DNA of 64,000 nt from Ramazzottius varieornatus (lineage: Eukaryota; Tardigrada; Eutardigrada; Parachela; Ramazzottiidae): the NCBI GenBank assembly GCA_001949185.1, contig BDGG01000003.1, positions 4,771,092 to 4,835,091 of the forward strand, read 5' to 3'. Shown in pieces: positions 11,374 to 21,120 of this stretch; position 1 is the first letter of the stretch; each line of letters starts with the position of its first letter. Both the position numbers and the translations under genes were made by a program. A model generated the notes under the pieces. The model had not been told where the DNA came from, made no database searches, and worked only from the letters and a program-made list of their open reading frames with translations.

Positions 11374-12332
11374 TGTCCTCCAGGACTGATGATGCTCCCA
11401 GTCTGGCCTAGACGACGTAAGTTACGGTCACGTACAACTTTCCTCCACAGGAAATCCGGCCTTCAGAGAAGAATCGTCAGCGCCAACTTGAGGTATCTGC
11501 TGACAAAGGGGAGGCGCGGAACTGCTGTAAGACAAACAGAGACGATTACGTAAAGCTAAACGAGTGTAACTAACTGCGACACTGCGATAGGTGAAGTGCC
11601 AGATCTATAACTTGAAGGTATTCTTATGCAACAAACCATTAAACTGGAATGCACTAACCGTCAATCGGCATACAAGTGCACTACGGAACGTCCGCTTGTC
11701 TTCCATCCAACATGTCCCGCTTCCAGGAGCGGCGAAGCTCTATGAACTCTTCGCCTAGTTCAACAAGGAGCCTCGACCACGCGCACTTCGAGCGTCTTCC
11801 GGAGTCCGGATGACTGCTCCGAATGAAAATAATCAGAAAACAGAAGAAAAGGTTAGGAGAACTGATTAGGATTGATTATTGATTGAGTGTTCTCATTCAC
11901 GATCAAGCTAAGCTCATCTGATCGAGCACTGATGTCAATCAACTTGGTTAGTAACTTAAGCGAACTGGCAAGCTGCAAGGTGTCTCGTGGTTAAGACTTC
12001 CGGCTCAGGTCTGTTGTTGTATTTGTATGAACTTTTGTTCCTAGTCTTCCGACTTCCGAGTATCCTCCCCTCATCCCATTGTGGCATAATTGTGCTCCGG
12101 ATTACGGATTCCAGACGTGAATGAGCTTGGGTAAAACCATACCTCCAATCCTGCATGGCCGGTTTTGTTTCTCTAGGAACCCGTCAAGTGGTGTTTTCTG
12201 TTAATTTTGCAGGAGCATATACTGTATCTAAAGACTGTCACTCTACGTCTACGGATTCCGATAACCTAAAGTCTCTGACAAATATTCAAATAGCAAAGTA
12301 CGGAGGGTTTTCAGTTTTGTTGCTGTAAAACC
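11374..12332. other. divergent intergenic region between BOD1-like and DJ-1-like genes
   Basis: About 960 bases separate two head-to-head genes and probably carry both promoters and 5' UTRs. I see no coding exon, hairpin-family element or clear TATA box. Confidence 0.5.
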
Positions 12333-13524
12333 ATGGCTGACCCTTGTGCGTTGATCTCCTTTTGTCCACTAGGCGTCATGTCGATGAGGAAGCAGATCGT
12401 GTTGATCCCTCTCTCGCGTTATGGATTCGACCCGGAAGAAGTGTCTGTTCCGTACATGTATCTGAAGAATGCCGGACATCAAGTCGTTTTCTCCACGATA
12501 GACGGGTATAAGGGGGCAGCCGACGAAAGAATGCTAACCGGAAAAGACCTGAAGATGCTGGCCAGCACCCTTGCCTGCGACGACGAAGCTCGCAGTATTT
12601 ACAACCAGATGGAAGAGTCGATAGAGTTTCAGTATCCCATTCCATGGTCCGAAATCAGATCGGAAGTTTATGATTCAGTATGTCTTCCTGGAGGACATGA
12701 TAAAGCCATACGAGAGTACCTGGAATCCGAACTTCTCCAGAAAATAATTGGTAGGTAAAACTTTGGGTCTGGGCTAACTATGGTAAATCGGCCACCCGTT
12801 AAGGTAGCTTGTCTGACGTCAGGATTGCCGCCTGCTCTGACGAGTTAACACGCAGGACGAGTATTAGGTGTGGCCGACTTACCCTCCGTGCCTCAGACAG
12901 GATAGTCCATTGTTTGTGTTTATCTTGAAGTTCTTTTGGGATATTCGTTTTCTTTCCTCGTCTTCTTGAGTTTGTTCTTGCACTCGGTGTTTGGTAGGTG
13001 AGTTTTTCGCACAAGAGAAACCAGTGGCAGCCATCTGTCACGGAGTACTTCTCGTCGCGAGAAGCACTCATCCACGAACAAGGAAGTCTGTTCTCTTCGG
13101 AAAAAAGACAACAGGGCTGACGAAAGGCCAAGAAAAAGCCGCCTACAATTTGACACGACTCTGGTTAGGGGATTACTACCTAACCTACCCTGACATCTAC
13201 CTCGAAGATGACGTCAAGCAGTACCTGGAGAAGCCCGAAGACTTTGACGAAGGACCTGGCTACCCCATTCCCATGAGCAGAGACTCGCAGGACAAACCTC
13301 ACGATGGCTTCGCACTGCTGGACGGTAATTACTTGTCAGCACGATGGCCAGGGGACGTCCACCGGTTCTCGACGGAATACTGTAGACTTCTAGCCACGGC
13401 CAGTGTCAAGAAACCCATTGGGAAACCCATCGGAACGCCACTTTCGCTTCCGGTTGCCTCAGCGATCTCCGAGTCAGAGACTTCGAACTCGACTGCATCT
13501 TCTACCACAGAACTTCTTGCTTGA
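12333..13524 (+). CDS. DJ-1/PfpI family (type-1 glutamine-amidotransferase-like) protein, two exons
   Basis: Exons 12333-12750 and 12998-13524 join in phase 1 to 314 aa. An alternative start at codon 16 or 18 (MSMRKQIVLIPLS) is nearer the usual N-terminus, so the first 15 residues may be a leader or untranslated. The flavodoxin-like core begins IVLIPLSRYGFDPEEVSVPY. SVCLPGGHDKAIREYL precedes the nucleophile elbow AAICHG, with candidate catalytic Cys at residue 153 and His154 beside it. The C-terminal half has TRLWLGDYYLTYPDIYLEDD and GNYLSARWPGDVHRF, the pattern I associate with bacterial and fungal members annotated as type-1 glutamine amidotransferase domain proteins. Substrate is unknown. 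It is not the classic PARK7 orthologue, which is about 190 aa. A Ser/Thr-rich tail of about 40 residues follows. Confidence 0.85.
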
Positions 13525-14141
13525 GAACCATTAGTGTTTCGTCACTTTCGGCGCAGAGGATTTTCTGTAGTGCGGTATTTAGTGACAGCTATCGTTCCTT
13601 GTGATACAGTACGTACTTCTTTTTCCACCTGTTTCGACGAAACGCGGATGTCTGCAGATCTTTTAGTCTTTTCGTATGAAAGAAGCATGTTTATCTTCCG
13701 GTCAGTTAAGCCAATGGTTTTATTTGCCAGTGGCTCTTTTCGGTTTGAGTTTGAATTTAGATGTCTGGTGGTTCATTCATCTATCGACTTCTCCTGCTTA
13801 CGAAGGATACACCATCACAAAACTAGAGCAGTGGGAAAACAGACGGTAAAATTTATCGTATGAATCAAGCTAAAGAAAACTCTTCTCAGAGGCCGCCTGG
13901 AAATCCAGATAAGATATTTGAAACTCAAAATCAGACGTCGGAATAAAATTTCACTTTGCCTAGAGGCAGCCACCACAGCACAGTAACTACAAAATTAACA
14001 GAACTATCACGGCAGTACGTGCAAAATAACTCAATACTTCGAGAACTCAGGCAGGAATAATACGGCAAAGAACTTGGCGCAGAAGCTTCGGCAAGATCCG
14101 TTCTGACTGGATACGTCGCGGCAAAACTAAAAGAAGACATT
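13525..14141. other. intergenic region between convergent DJ-1-like and HPRT genes
   Basis: These are the 3' flanks of two convergent genes. No exon is supportable. AT-rich motifs near 13935-14065 (GTCGGAATAAAAT, then AACTCAATACTTCGAGAACT) resemble units of the tandem array at 3566-3755. Confidence 0.45.
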
Positions 14142-15431
14142 TCATGCTGTGGCTTTGTATTTGTCGATACCATGCTGGTTTATCACGCAGAGATGCTACA
14201 AAAAACAGTCAGATTGTTAGGAGGCATCCTTCGGGTGATGAGAATCGATCGATATAAAATCGAAACGACGAGGGTACTTACGTTTAGATCGCGAAACTTC
14301 TCGTTATAATCCATGCCGAAGCCTATCACAAATCGATCAGGTATCTGGAATCCATAGACTAAAAAACAGAAGGTTCGCCGTTAAGTGCCTCCGATTATTG
14401 ATTACTATTGATCTTCAACGAATAAAAATATGAAGAACATACAGTGCGGGCGGAAGGACGACGGGACCTTCCCAGGCTGCAATCGCTTCCACAATAAACT
14501 GCAAAAACCCTACTCGTAATCTTATCGATAACATCCGAGACCTGTTAAGCGGGGGTTCAAGCTTTGCGATACAAACGAAGTACCTTGCAACGCGAATACT
14601 TTTTGTTCTATACTGATTCATATGCTCAAGTAGGGCAACCATCGTCCGTCCACTATCAATCATGTCCTCGACGATCAAAACATTCTGTAAAAAAATACTC
14701 AACCCATGCCAAGGAACTCGAATCATTCAATAGTTCGGAGCAGGGGGAAATGCTTGTATTTACTTTATCGCCGAATGCTTCCATGGGATTGACGACACCG
14801 TGAATCTGGACGGAGCCAGTGCTGGAAGTGTTCAAGTAACTTTTCACCCGGATGAACTCAAACATCAGTGGCAATACAGGCTTAAAAGTGGTGCTGGTAT
14901 GACTGCCAGACGAGGTTCCTAGGTTGGATTCGCCAACGTTCGAAGCGGACGTCGAAAGACCGCTCGGCTGCCTCGCCACTTCCGCGTTGAGGTTCTCCAG
15001 TTCGCACTGGAGTGCGCAGAAGAACTTGAAGGCAGACTTTAGCACGCAAACTAGAACGAGAGCTTCGGGATTGCTCGAGGAGCTGGCGTACAAGTGGAAG
15101 ATTTCTCTCGCGAGGCATGTTGCTCTGGAAGGAAGACAAGATTGGCGTGAAGAATATTCGCGTGTACAAGAAATTAATACTGAGGGAGTATATACCGGTC
15201 TCTAATCAGGCCTTCGGGTATCAGTATCGACTCGATATGTTCGGCGTGGTGCTCCGGAATGGAGAAAGATTGAACAGGATACGGGACGGCTTCATCTGGA
15301 ATCTAACGGGAGAAATTTCCATCGGATGATGGTACGTTTAGCCGTTCATAATTAAGCACTTCCGGTGCAGTTTTACGACTTACGATAAGACCGGAGGAGC
15401 TTCTGTGTGCGTCTTCCATTCCTTTCGACAT
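14142..15431 (-). CDS. HPRT1: hypoxanthine-guanine phosphoribosyltransferase, seven exons
   Basis: Minus-strand exons 15384-15431, 15196-15302, 14764-15124, 14584-14684, 14443-14498, 14282-14358 and 14142-14195 join in frame to 267 aa, against about 218 in human. The enzyme salvages hypoxanthine and guanine with PRPP in the cytosol. Visible landmarks are [50 protein letters not shown], the PRPP-binding loop [14 protein letters not shown] (about 174-187), [20 protein letters not shown] and the C-terminus [12 protein letters not shown]. The extra length is mostly a Ser/Thr-rich insertion of about 35 residues ([20 protein letters not shown]) between the first helix region and FIRVKSY. I see no splice sites that would remove it. 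The canonical GGY/F of VLKGGYKFF is SAF here. Confidence 0.93.
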
Positions 15432-15822
15432 CCCAAAAGCACCAGCGAATGTCCTGCCACGGGTGTCCGCTTCGAGTAGTCAGATAACAAGAGCGAAGAC
15501 TCCCGCGGAAAGTGCAAGCACACTGATTACTGATTAGCGGAGTTAGGGAACTTCCGGTTGGTATGTGCGACTTATGCATCACCCTTACTTACCTCCGCCA
15601 CCACACAGGCGGGACTGATGAATACTGCCGATCGATACGAGCAGATATTCCTTTCACAGAGTGGTGGAAACCCTCTCGCAGGAGTTCCTACTTCCTAGAG
15701 GCTGGAAACCTGCAACCATCGATGAAACTTACGTAATAATTAAAAAAACAAGCGGCATAAAATCTGGTCAGCGGATAATCGGGAGAATGCGTAAAATCTA
15801 TCAGCTTAGTCAATCAAATACT

Positions 15823-15971
15823 TAAGAGATTGCGGACACCTGCCTTGGACGAGGCGTCAGGATCAGCAAGTCCATCCACTGATTCATTGATGCTCTGCCA
15901 ATGTTGTCGTTTTTTTGAATCGATACCCTGATCCTAACGCCTCGCCGCTGACAGGTTTCCGCAATCTCTTA
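15823..15971. repeat. 149-nt imperfect inverted repeat
   Basis: The left arm starts TAAGAGATTGCGGACACCTG and runs to GAGGCGTCAGGATC. The right arm, starting GATCCTAACGCCTC and ending GCAATCTCTTA, is its reverse complement over about 42 bases with a few mismatches. The spacer is about 65 bases. It looks like a fold-back element. Confidence 0.75.
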
Positions 15972-16005
15972 AATGTTTCGCTCTATCCGATCACGGCGAT
16001 CAGTA

Positions 16006-16273
16006 ATGGACGGGTGATTTACTCAGTGAATTATTCAAAACACAGAACGGCTTCGCAACATCAAGTGCAGCTCAACTTTGGAACGGAAATCTGTCAATCA
16101 AAATTTTTCATATAAAAAATGGTGTTCCGAACGTTATTTGAACACCGGATCTCCTGTTCAGAAGGTAGACTTGCGGACTGATAATAAAGTTCCCCTGGTG
16201 TAAAGGTTCTTGGGAGGTCGTAAGTCACAGTTTCGTGATTTTGGATATTAGGCTGAGTAAATCACCCGTCCAC
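16006..16273. mobile_element. 268-bp element with 20-bp perfect terminal inverted repeats
   Basis: TGGACGGGTGATTTACTCAG at 16006-16025 is repeated as its exact reverse complement CTGAGTAAATCACCCGTCCA ending at about 16273. There is no coding capacity in between. It resembles a MITE. Target-site duplications are not obvious, so the superfamily is open. Confidence 0.65.
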
Positions 16274-16396
16274 CAGTGTATCCAATGCAGCGTTTGCCCC
16301 TGGACTTTCGGCCATACACTCGCTGTTTCGCTTGACTCCTTGTCATATGGCATTGGAACTGTACCGTCTGTACCAGTGGACAGTTTAGGAGCAGGG

Positions 16397-19300
16397 ATGG
16401 AAGGATCTGAGGGGCCACCCAACAAGCGGGCTCGATACAACGATTCATTGCAGTCATCGGACAACTCTGGAGCAGGTGGCAACGGCTATCAAGCGGGTGG
16501 ACGTCCCGATCTGTCGCAGGTACATGAACCGCGTTCCAGTGAAGTGGTGTTTTGGTATATCATGCTTATCCTTGCAGGCACACTCGGACGACCGATCGTC
16601 CAGTTATGCAGCTCCTGCTCCCTCGCCAGTCATCCATATTCGAGGTAACATTTACTAGACCTACCATACTCTTCCTTCTGCGAGTGGAAGTTGAGCTAGT
16701 TCCTTCTTGAACATAGGCTTACCAGACAATGCGGTCGAGGTGGACGTCGTTAATGCCTGTGTGCAGTTCGGCAAAGTCCGGTATGTTAACTGCTGACCAA
16801 GCTTGACTGTTCTCCCGGTTGAAAGGCTGACATCCGTCTTCTTCTTAAGGGCTGTGGTTATGCTTCCTAAACGACGACAAGCCTTGGTCGAAATGGAGGT
16901 ATCGTGTGCGGCTGCACTGTTCCTTCCGATAACATTGCGATTTATATTTCTTTTGATAGACTCTGGAGAACGCCATCCCGATAGTCAAGGTAAGATTCAC
17001 ATTCTATCTTGCCACCTCAATTGGCGCACGCTCTCGGCCAGTAGGAACGAGAACGTGTGCCACTCGACAGCAGTCTCGACAGCAGAATTCCAGTTACCGG
17101 CGTCCCATCTTCATCGTGTATTATTAGCACCAAGGTGGGTGTATCTCGTTGTAGGAAGGGTTCTTGTTGGTGCGCGGAGCAGAAGCGCAAGTCAACTACT
17201 CGAACAGCCAGAAGATTCATCGTGCAGGAGGAGCTGCTGACGAAGCGCCACGCCAACATCGCGTTTTGTTATTGTCTATTCTAAATGATCGATATCCCAT
17301 TGACGTGGTAAGAGCTTAATTCATTCGGGTTGGATAGACTAGACGCGAGTAGGGCAAACGGACCGTTTTCCAAGTGGCGCACGTTTTCACTTTAACCGGT
17401 TGGGAGCGTGCGCCACATGAAAAACGATCTTGTCCAGCTCCTCTGCTGTGCTTCCAAACTTCACTATCGGTTGGTTCAACTTAGTTGTTTTCATAGGATG
17501 TCATCCATAAAATTACCAGTCCACACGGCAATGTCTTGCGCATCGTTGTCTTCCGCAAAGCTGGTGTGCAGGCCATGGTGGAGTTTGATACGGTACAAGC
17601 TGCCGTCACAGCAAAGTCTTACTTGAATGGCGCGGACATTTACTCTGGATGTTGTACTCTGAAGATCGAATTTGCCAAGGTGAGCTCACTTAGCCTTTTT
17701 GCAGCTAACTTAGAGTGGGAGCTCGGCGAGCAAACCCGATCAGATCGTTTTCGCAAGCGACACACCTTTTTCGTGTCAGAGAGTGTGCGCCGCTTGAACA
17801 GGCGACTCTTGACGAGTTTGATCGCTTTTCCAATTGGCGCACGTTCTCAGTGATGTTGCATGCGCCGCGTTGGAAACGACTTGGTCGAATTAGTTTGTCG
17901 AGCTGTCAGATTCTGCATGTCAGCATGTGCTGCTCCAACGGGGTTTTTTCTTTACAGCCGGAAACTCTGTCGGTACTGAGGAATGATAAGGATACATGGG
18001 ACTACACGCGTGATCTGGGTAAGTCATTCCGTCATACTTGTAAACTATCAGCACGCACATACTAGCAGAATATCCTCCGCGTAAGTGAACTTTGAGGAGG
18101 CACTCCTTCCTCATGATGGAGACATGACATTAACAGCTTGACTGGCAGACAATACAGAAGTTGCACTAGGAAGCGATACGAATACAAAGACCACACTACC
18201 CTCCACTCATCCATCCAGGCTCCAGCCATGTCTTGTTGTTGTCACAACATCCTGTTGAAAAGAGCACAGAACAGAAAGCCAGACAGGAAAAAATGAAAGA
18301 CCATGCACCACAAAAACGATGCCAACAGGTAACTTGTGCCATTGCTTTCGAACAGTTCTCTCACTTTGCAATCACTACAATCTGCATGCTGTATGCCTGG
18401 TGTGTTTCCATAAAAACTTAGTATCCTTTGTTGATGGGCCTTATCGTCTTCCTGACCCTTCTCTCATGATGCATTCATTCTGTTGTGAAATTAACTACTT
18501 ACAGTAAGCACAAGCTTTGACTTATTCTTTTTATGTTTTTGCAGATGTGGTGAAAATGGCTGGAACGGAGGCTGGATGGAGGAGGAAGTGGGCGATCAAG
18601 ATCAGCCTTCTCTTCTGAAGCAAATGGTCTTCCTACTCGCTGACGTGCACAGTATAAGGTGGTCCTTGTCAGTACGCCTGTAGTCACTGCAGGAAGAACT
18701 GTGGTGGCCCCTCTGCCGCAAGGACTGAGTCCAGATACGCAGAGCAGCCCTCCTAATTGATAAGATGGCTTGCTTTCCGCAGGTGGTGGCGACCGTTACG
18801 GCGGTGGTGGATACGGAGGGGAAAGCTCGTACAGTGGCGGTCCCCCACCTTCCAACTATCAGGGGGGTTACGATGGAGGACGACGGTATAACTCCTCGGG
18901 TCCTCCATCGTCCGACTACGGGGGAGGTGGACACTACAACGAGCCACGCCACGGCTACAACCAGGGAGGGCAACGACCGCGCACTTCCGACAACCACTAC
19001 GACAACAACTATCCACCTCCCCGTCACGACCAACGGTAACTGTGAATTCAACAAGCAAACTCAACAAGATCGTTTTCCGAAGTGGCGCGCGTATTCAGGC
19101 AAAAATACTGGGTATGTGCGCCGCTTGAGAAAACGAACAAGTTCGCCAAGCTCACTTTTCCAAGTGGCGCACTCTTTCAGCCAGTTATTCCGGCAACGCG
19201 CGCCAGTTGGGAAAACAATCTTGTCGAGTTCGTTTGCCGACCTTCCAATTCTGTCCGAATTTTCTCCACGTCTCTTTTCACGGTTTTGGTCTGGTATTTA

Positions 19301-20776
19301 GTGGAGGAGGATATGGTGGTGGTGGTGGTGGTGACGGGTACAACGACCGTCGATACGACAACCGGGGAGGTGAAGGTTCCTATGAAGAACACGGTCCGGG
19401 TCCCGTGTTGATGCTGTACGGACTCAACTTGGAGAGGATGAACTGCAATCGACTCTTCAATCTCTTCTGCCTCTACGGCAACGTCTTGCGAGTATGTAAC
19501 AAGAATCTGTCTTTATGTAGTCGGATGATTTGGGAAGTCTGTGAACCAAACGTAGCTTGTGTCATGTACCTGCATACAACCGTCCGTACATGCATCACGG
19601 TAATATGTATGCAGGTGTCGTCTTCCGACCTTTCGTTAGTTCAGTCTGACTGATGTTTTGAGTTTTTGGTAGATCAAGTTCCTCAAGACTAAGGAAGGTT
19701 CAGCCATGGTGCAGATGCACGATGGTCATGCTGCCGGGTTGTGCATTAATCAGCTGAACGGTATTCATCTCTTTGGCAGTAAACTCCAAGTTGGGTAAGT
19801 ACCTTCTTCCTGCTGCGTCACGTGTTCTTACTCAGTTGTTTCTCTCTCCCTTGACAGAGCATCCCGACAGCCCAACTTGAACGAAGTGCCTAACCCATAT
19901 GAGCTTCCGGATGGCTCTCCTTCCTTCAGAGACTACGGCAATAGTCGCAACAACCGCTTCAGCACGGCGGAAATGGCCGCCAAGAACCGCATTCAGCCTC
20001 CGACGCGCTGTCTGCATTTCTTCAATGCGCCAGCTGACTCGAACGAAGACGAAGTTGCCGAGGTGTGTGTGATCTCTTCTGCCTAACAAGCACGTGGTTT
20101 TGACTACACTGGGACTTCGAATTTTACGGTCTGCCGTAGGTATTCACGCGGAACGATTGTCCACGTCCTCAAGTGACCATAATGCACGGCAAATGTACGT
20201 GTGAGAAACAGAATCTTATGATTGCTGTTCTCGGGCTGGCTAACCAAACTTTCAGGTCGCTATGTCAAGTGGCGCATGCTTCTAGCTAATAATACTGAAA
20301 ACATGCACCACTTGGGAAAACAATCAAACGGGTCAAGGTCGTTTTTCCACGTGGCGCACGCTTCTCCTATTCAACAATGAATACGTGCGCCACTTGAGAT
20401 AATGCTCTGGTACGATTTGTTTGCCGGCCTTTGAATTCCGCGGCAACTACTTCTTGCTAGACCCAATATGTAGTAAACTGAATGTCCGTTTCGTTTAGCC
20501 GATCGAAGCACCTCTGGATTCGTGGAGTGGGAAACGGTGGAAGAGGCTGTGGAGGCGCTAATCTTGGCCAACCATACGGAGATGCCCAACAAGAGTAAGT
20601 CCCTTCTTCCACCCAGTAAACTCCGCCTGCTGGGAGAGTTCAGTATCGATGATGTGGTCTATATTTTCATAGGACCCGGACATCCGTATCTCTTCAAAGT
20701 GTGCTTCTCGCAGCCTGGTCGTCCAGCTGCTGGAGGTGGACCATCCTCGCGTCCTTCGGAAGCCAACTACCAGTAA
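16397..20776 (+). CDS. HNRNPL: heterogeneous nuclear ribonucleoprotein L (smooth), 15 exons
   Basis: Exons 16397-16519, 16578-16644, 16717-16780, 16850-16898, 16960-16989, 17155-17307, 17497-17679, 17958-18018, 18783-19035, 19302-19491, 19673-19794, 19858-20062, 20140-20194, 20499-20594 and 20673-20776 join in frame to 584 aa, close to vertebrate hnRNP L. The protein is a nuclear CA-repeat RNA-binding splicing regulator. RRM1 (about 59-130) starts SPVIHIRGLPDNAVEV and contains VVMLPKRRQALVEME. RRM2 (about 145-222) contains RIVVFRKAGVQAMVEFD and LNGADIYSGCCTLKIEFAK. A Gly/Tyr/Arg-rich linker follows (about 243-360). RRM3 starts PVLMLYGLNLERMNCNRLFN, and RRM4 has RCLHFFNAPADSNEDEVAEV. RNNRFSTAEMAAKNRIQPP matches the conserved RRM3-4 spacer. 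At least five introns carry hairpin-family elements. Small alternative exons in the 18.0-18.8 kb intron are possible. Confidence 0.95.
17019..17068. repeat. single hairpin in an hnRNP L intron
   Basis: AATTGGCGCACGCTCTC...GAGAACGTGTGCCACT forms a stem-loop within the intron 16990-17154. No second hairpin or clear terminal arms are visible. Confidence 0.7.
17355..17447. repeat. single hairpin with right arm in an hnRNP L intron
   Basis: AAGTGGCGCACGTTTTC...GGGAGCGTGCGCCAC is followed by ACGATCTTGTCCAGCTCC, a diverged right arm. It lies within the intron 17308-17496. Confidence 0.75.
17716..17905. repeat. composite element, two hairpins, in an hnRNP L intron
   Basis: The left arm is GAGCTCGGCGAGCAAACCCG. 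Diverged hairpin one (AAGCGACACAC...GTGTGCGCCGCTTG) and hairpin two (AATTGGCGCACG...CATGCGCCGCGTTG) follow, then right arm CGACTTGGTCGAATTAG. It lies inside the intron 17680-17957. Confidence 0.78.
19043..19246. repeat. composite element, two hairpins, in an hnRNP L intron
   Basis: A complete copy in the intron 19036-19301: AAGCAAACTCAACAAGATCG, hairpin AAGTGGCGCGC...TGTGCGCCGCTTG, linker, hairpin AAGTGGCGCACTC...CGCGCGCCAGTTG, then CAATCTTGTCGAGTTCG and TTTGCCG. Confidence 0.88.
20236..20432. repeat. composite element, two hairpins, in an hnRNP L intron
   Basis: In the intron 20195-20498: hairpin AAGTGGCGCATGC...AACATGCACCACTTG, where both flanks of the core changed together (GCATG/CATGC), then hairpin ACGTGGCGCACGC...TACGTGCGCCACTTG and right end ACGATTTGTTTGCCGG. 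Confidence 0.88.
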
Positions 20777-21120
20777 TTTCTTTGATCTTTTAGAACTTGT
20801 CTTCGTTGCCCATAATTTAGTACTCGTCGTTCGTTCTTCTGAATTCTCTTGCAAAACTCTCTCGCTGTATCATGACCAGGAAGTATCTATTACCTATTTA
20901 CGTTTGTCGTTTGTTTCTCCTTGGTAACTCGGCCATGATACACTTGTTGTATACTTCGTATGCTGGCTTTTACCCAGCGAGACTTTGTCCCGCTTCGGAA
21001 CTTTTTATGAATTTGTATTAAAATTGAAGTTAAATTCAGTCTCTGTAGTACATTCCCTCTTAGTATAAAGGATTGCATTGAGACAGTCGGAAGTGCTATC
21101 GGTGACATTGTGGTGGGAAT
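20777..21120. other. intergenic region between hnRNP L and the orphan gene
   Basis: It holds the hnRNP L 3' UTR and the promoter or 5' UTR of the next gene on the same strand. No coding sequence or hairpin-family element is seen. Confidence 0.5.

Larger units (their letters stand above)
15432..16396. other. divergent intergenic region between HPRT and hnRNP L, with two inverted-repeat elements
   Basis: This probably contains both promoters and the hnRNP L 5' UTR. No coding exon is supportable. Two separate inverted-repeat structures lie at 15823-15971 and 16006-16273 (listed separately). Confidence 0.5.
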
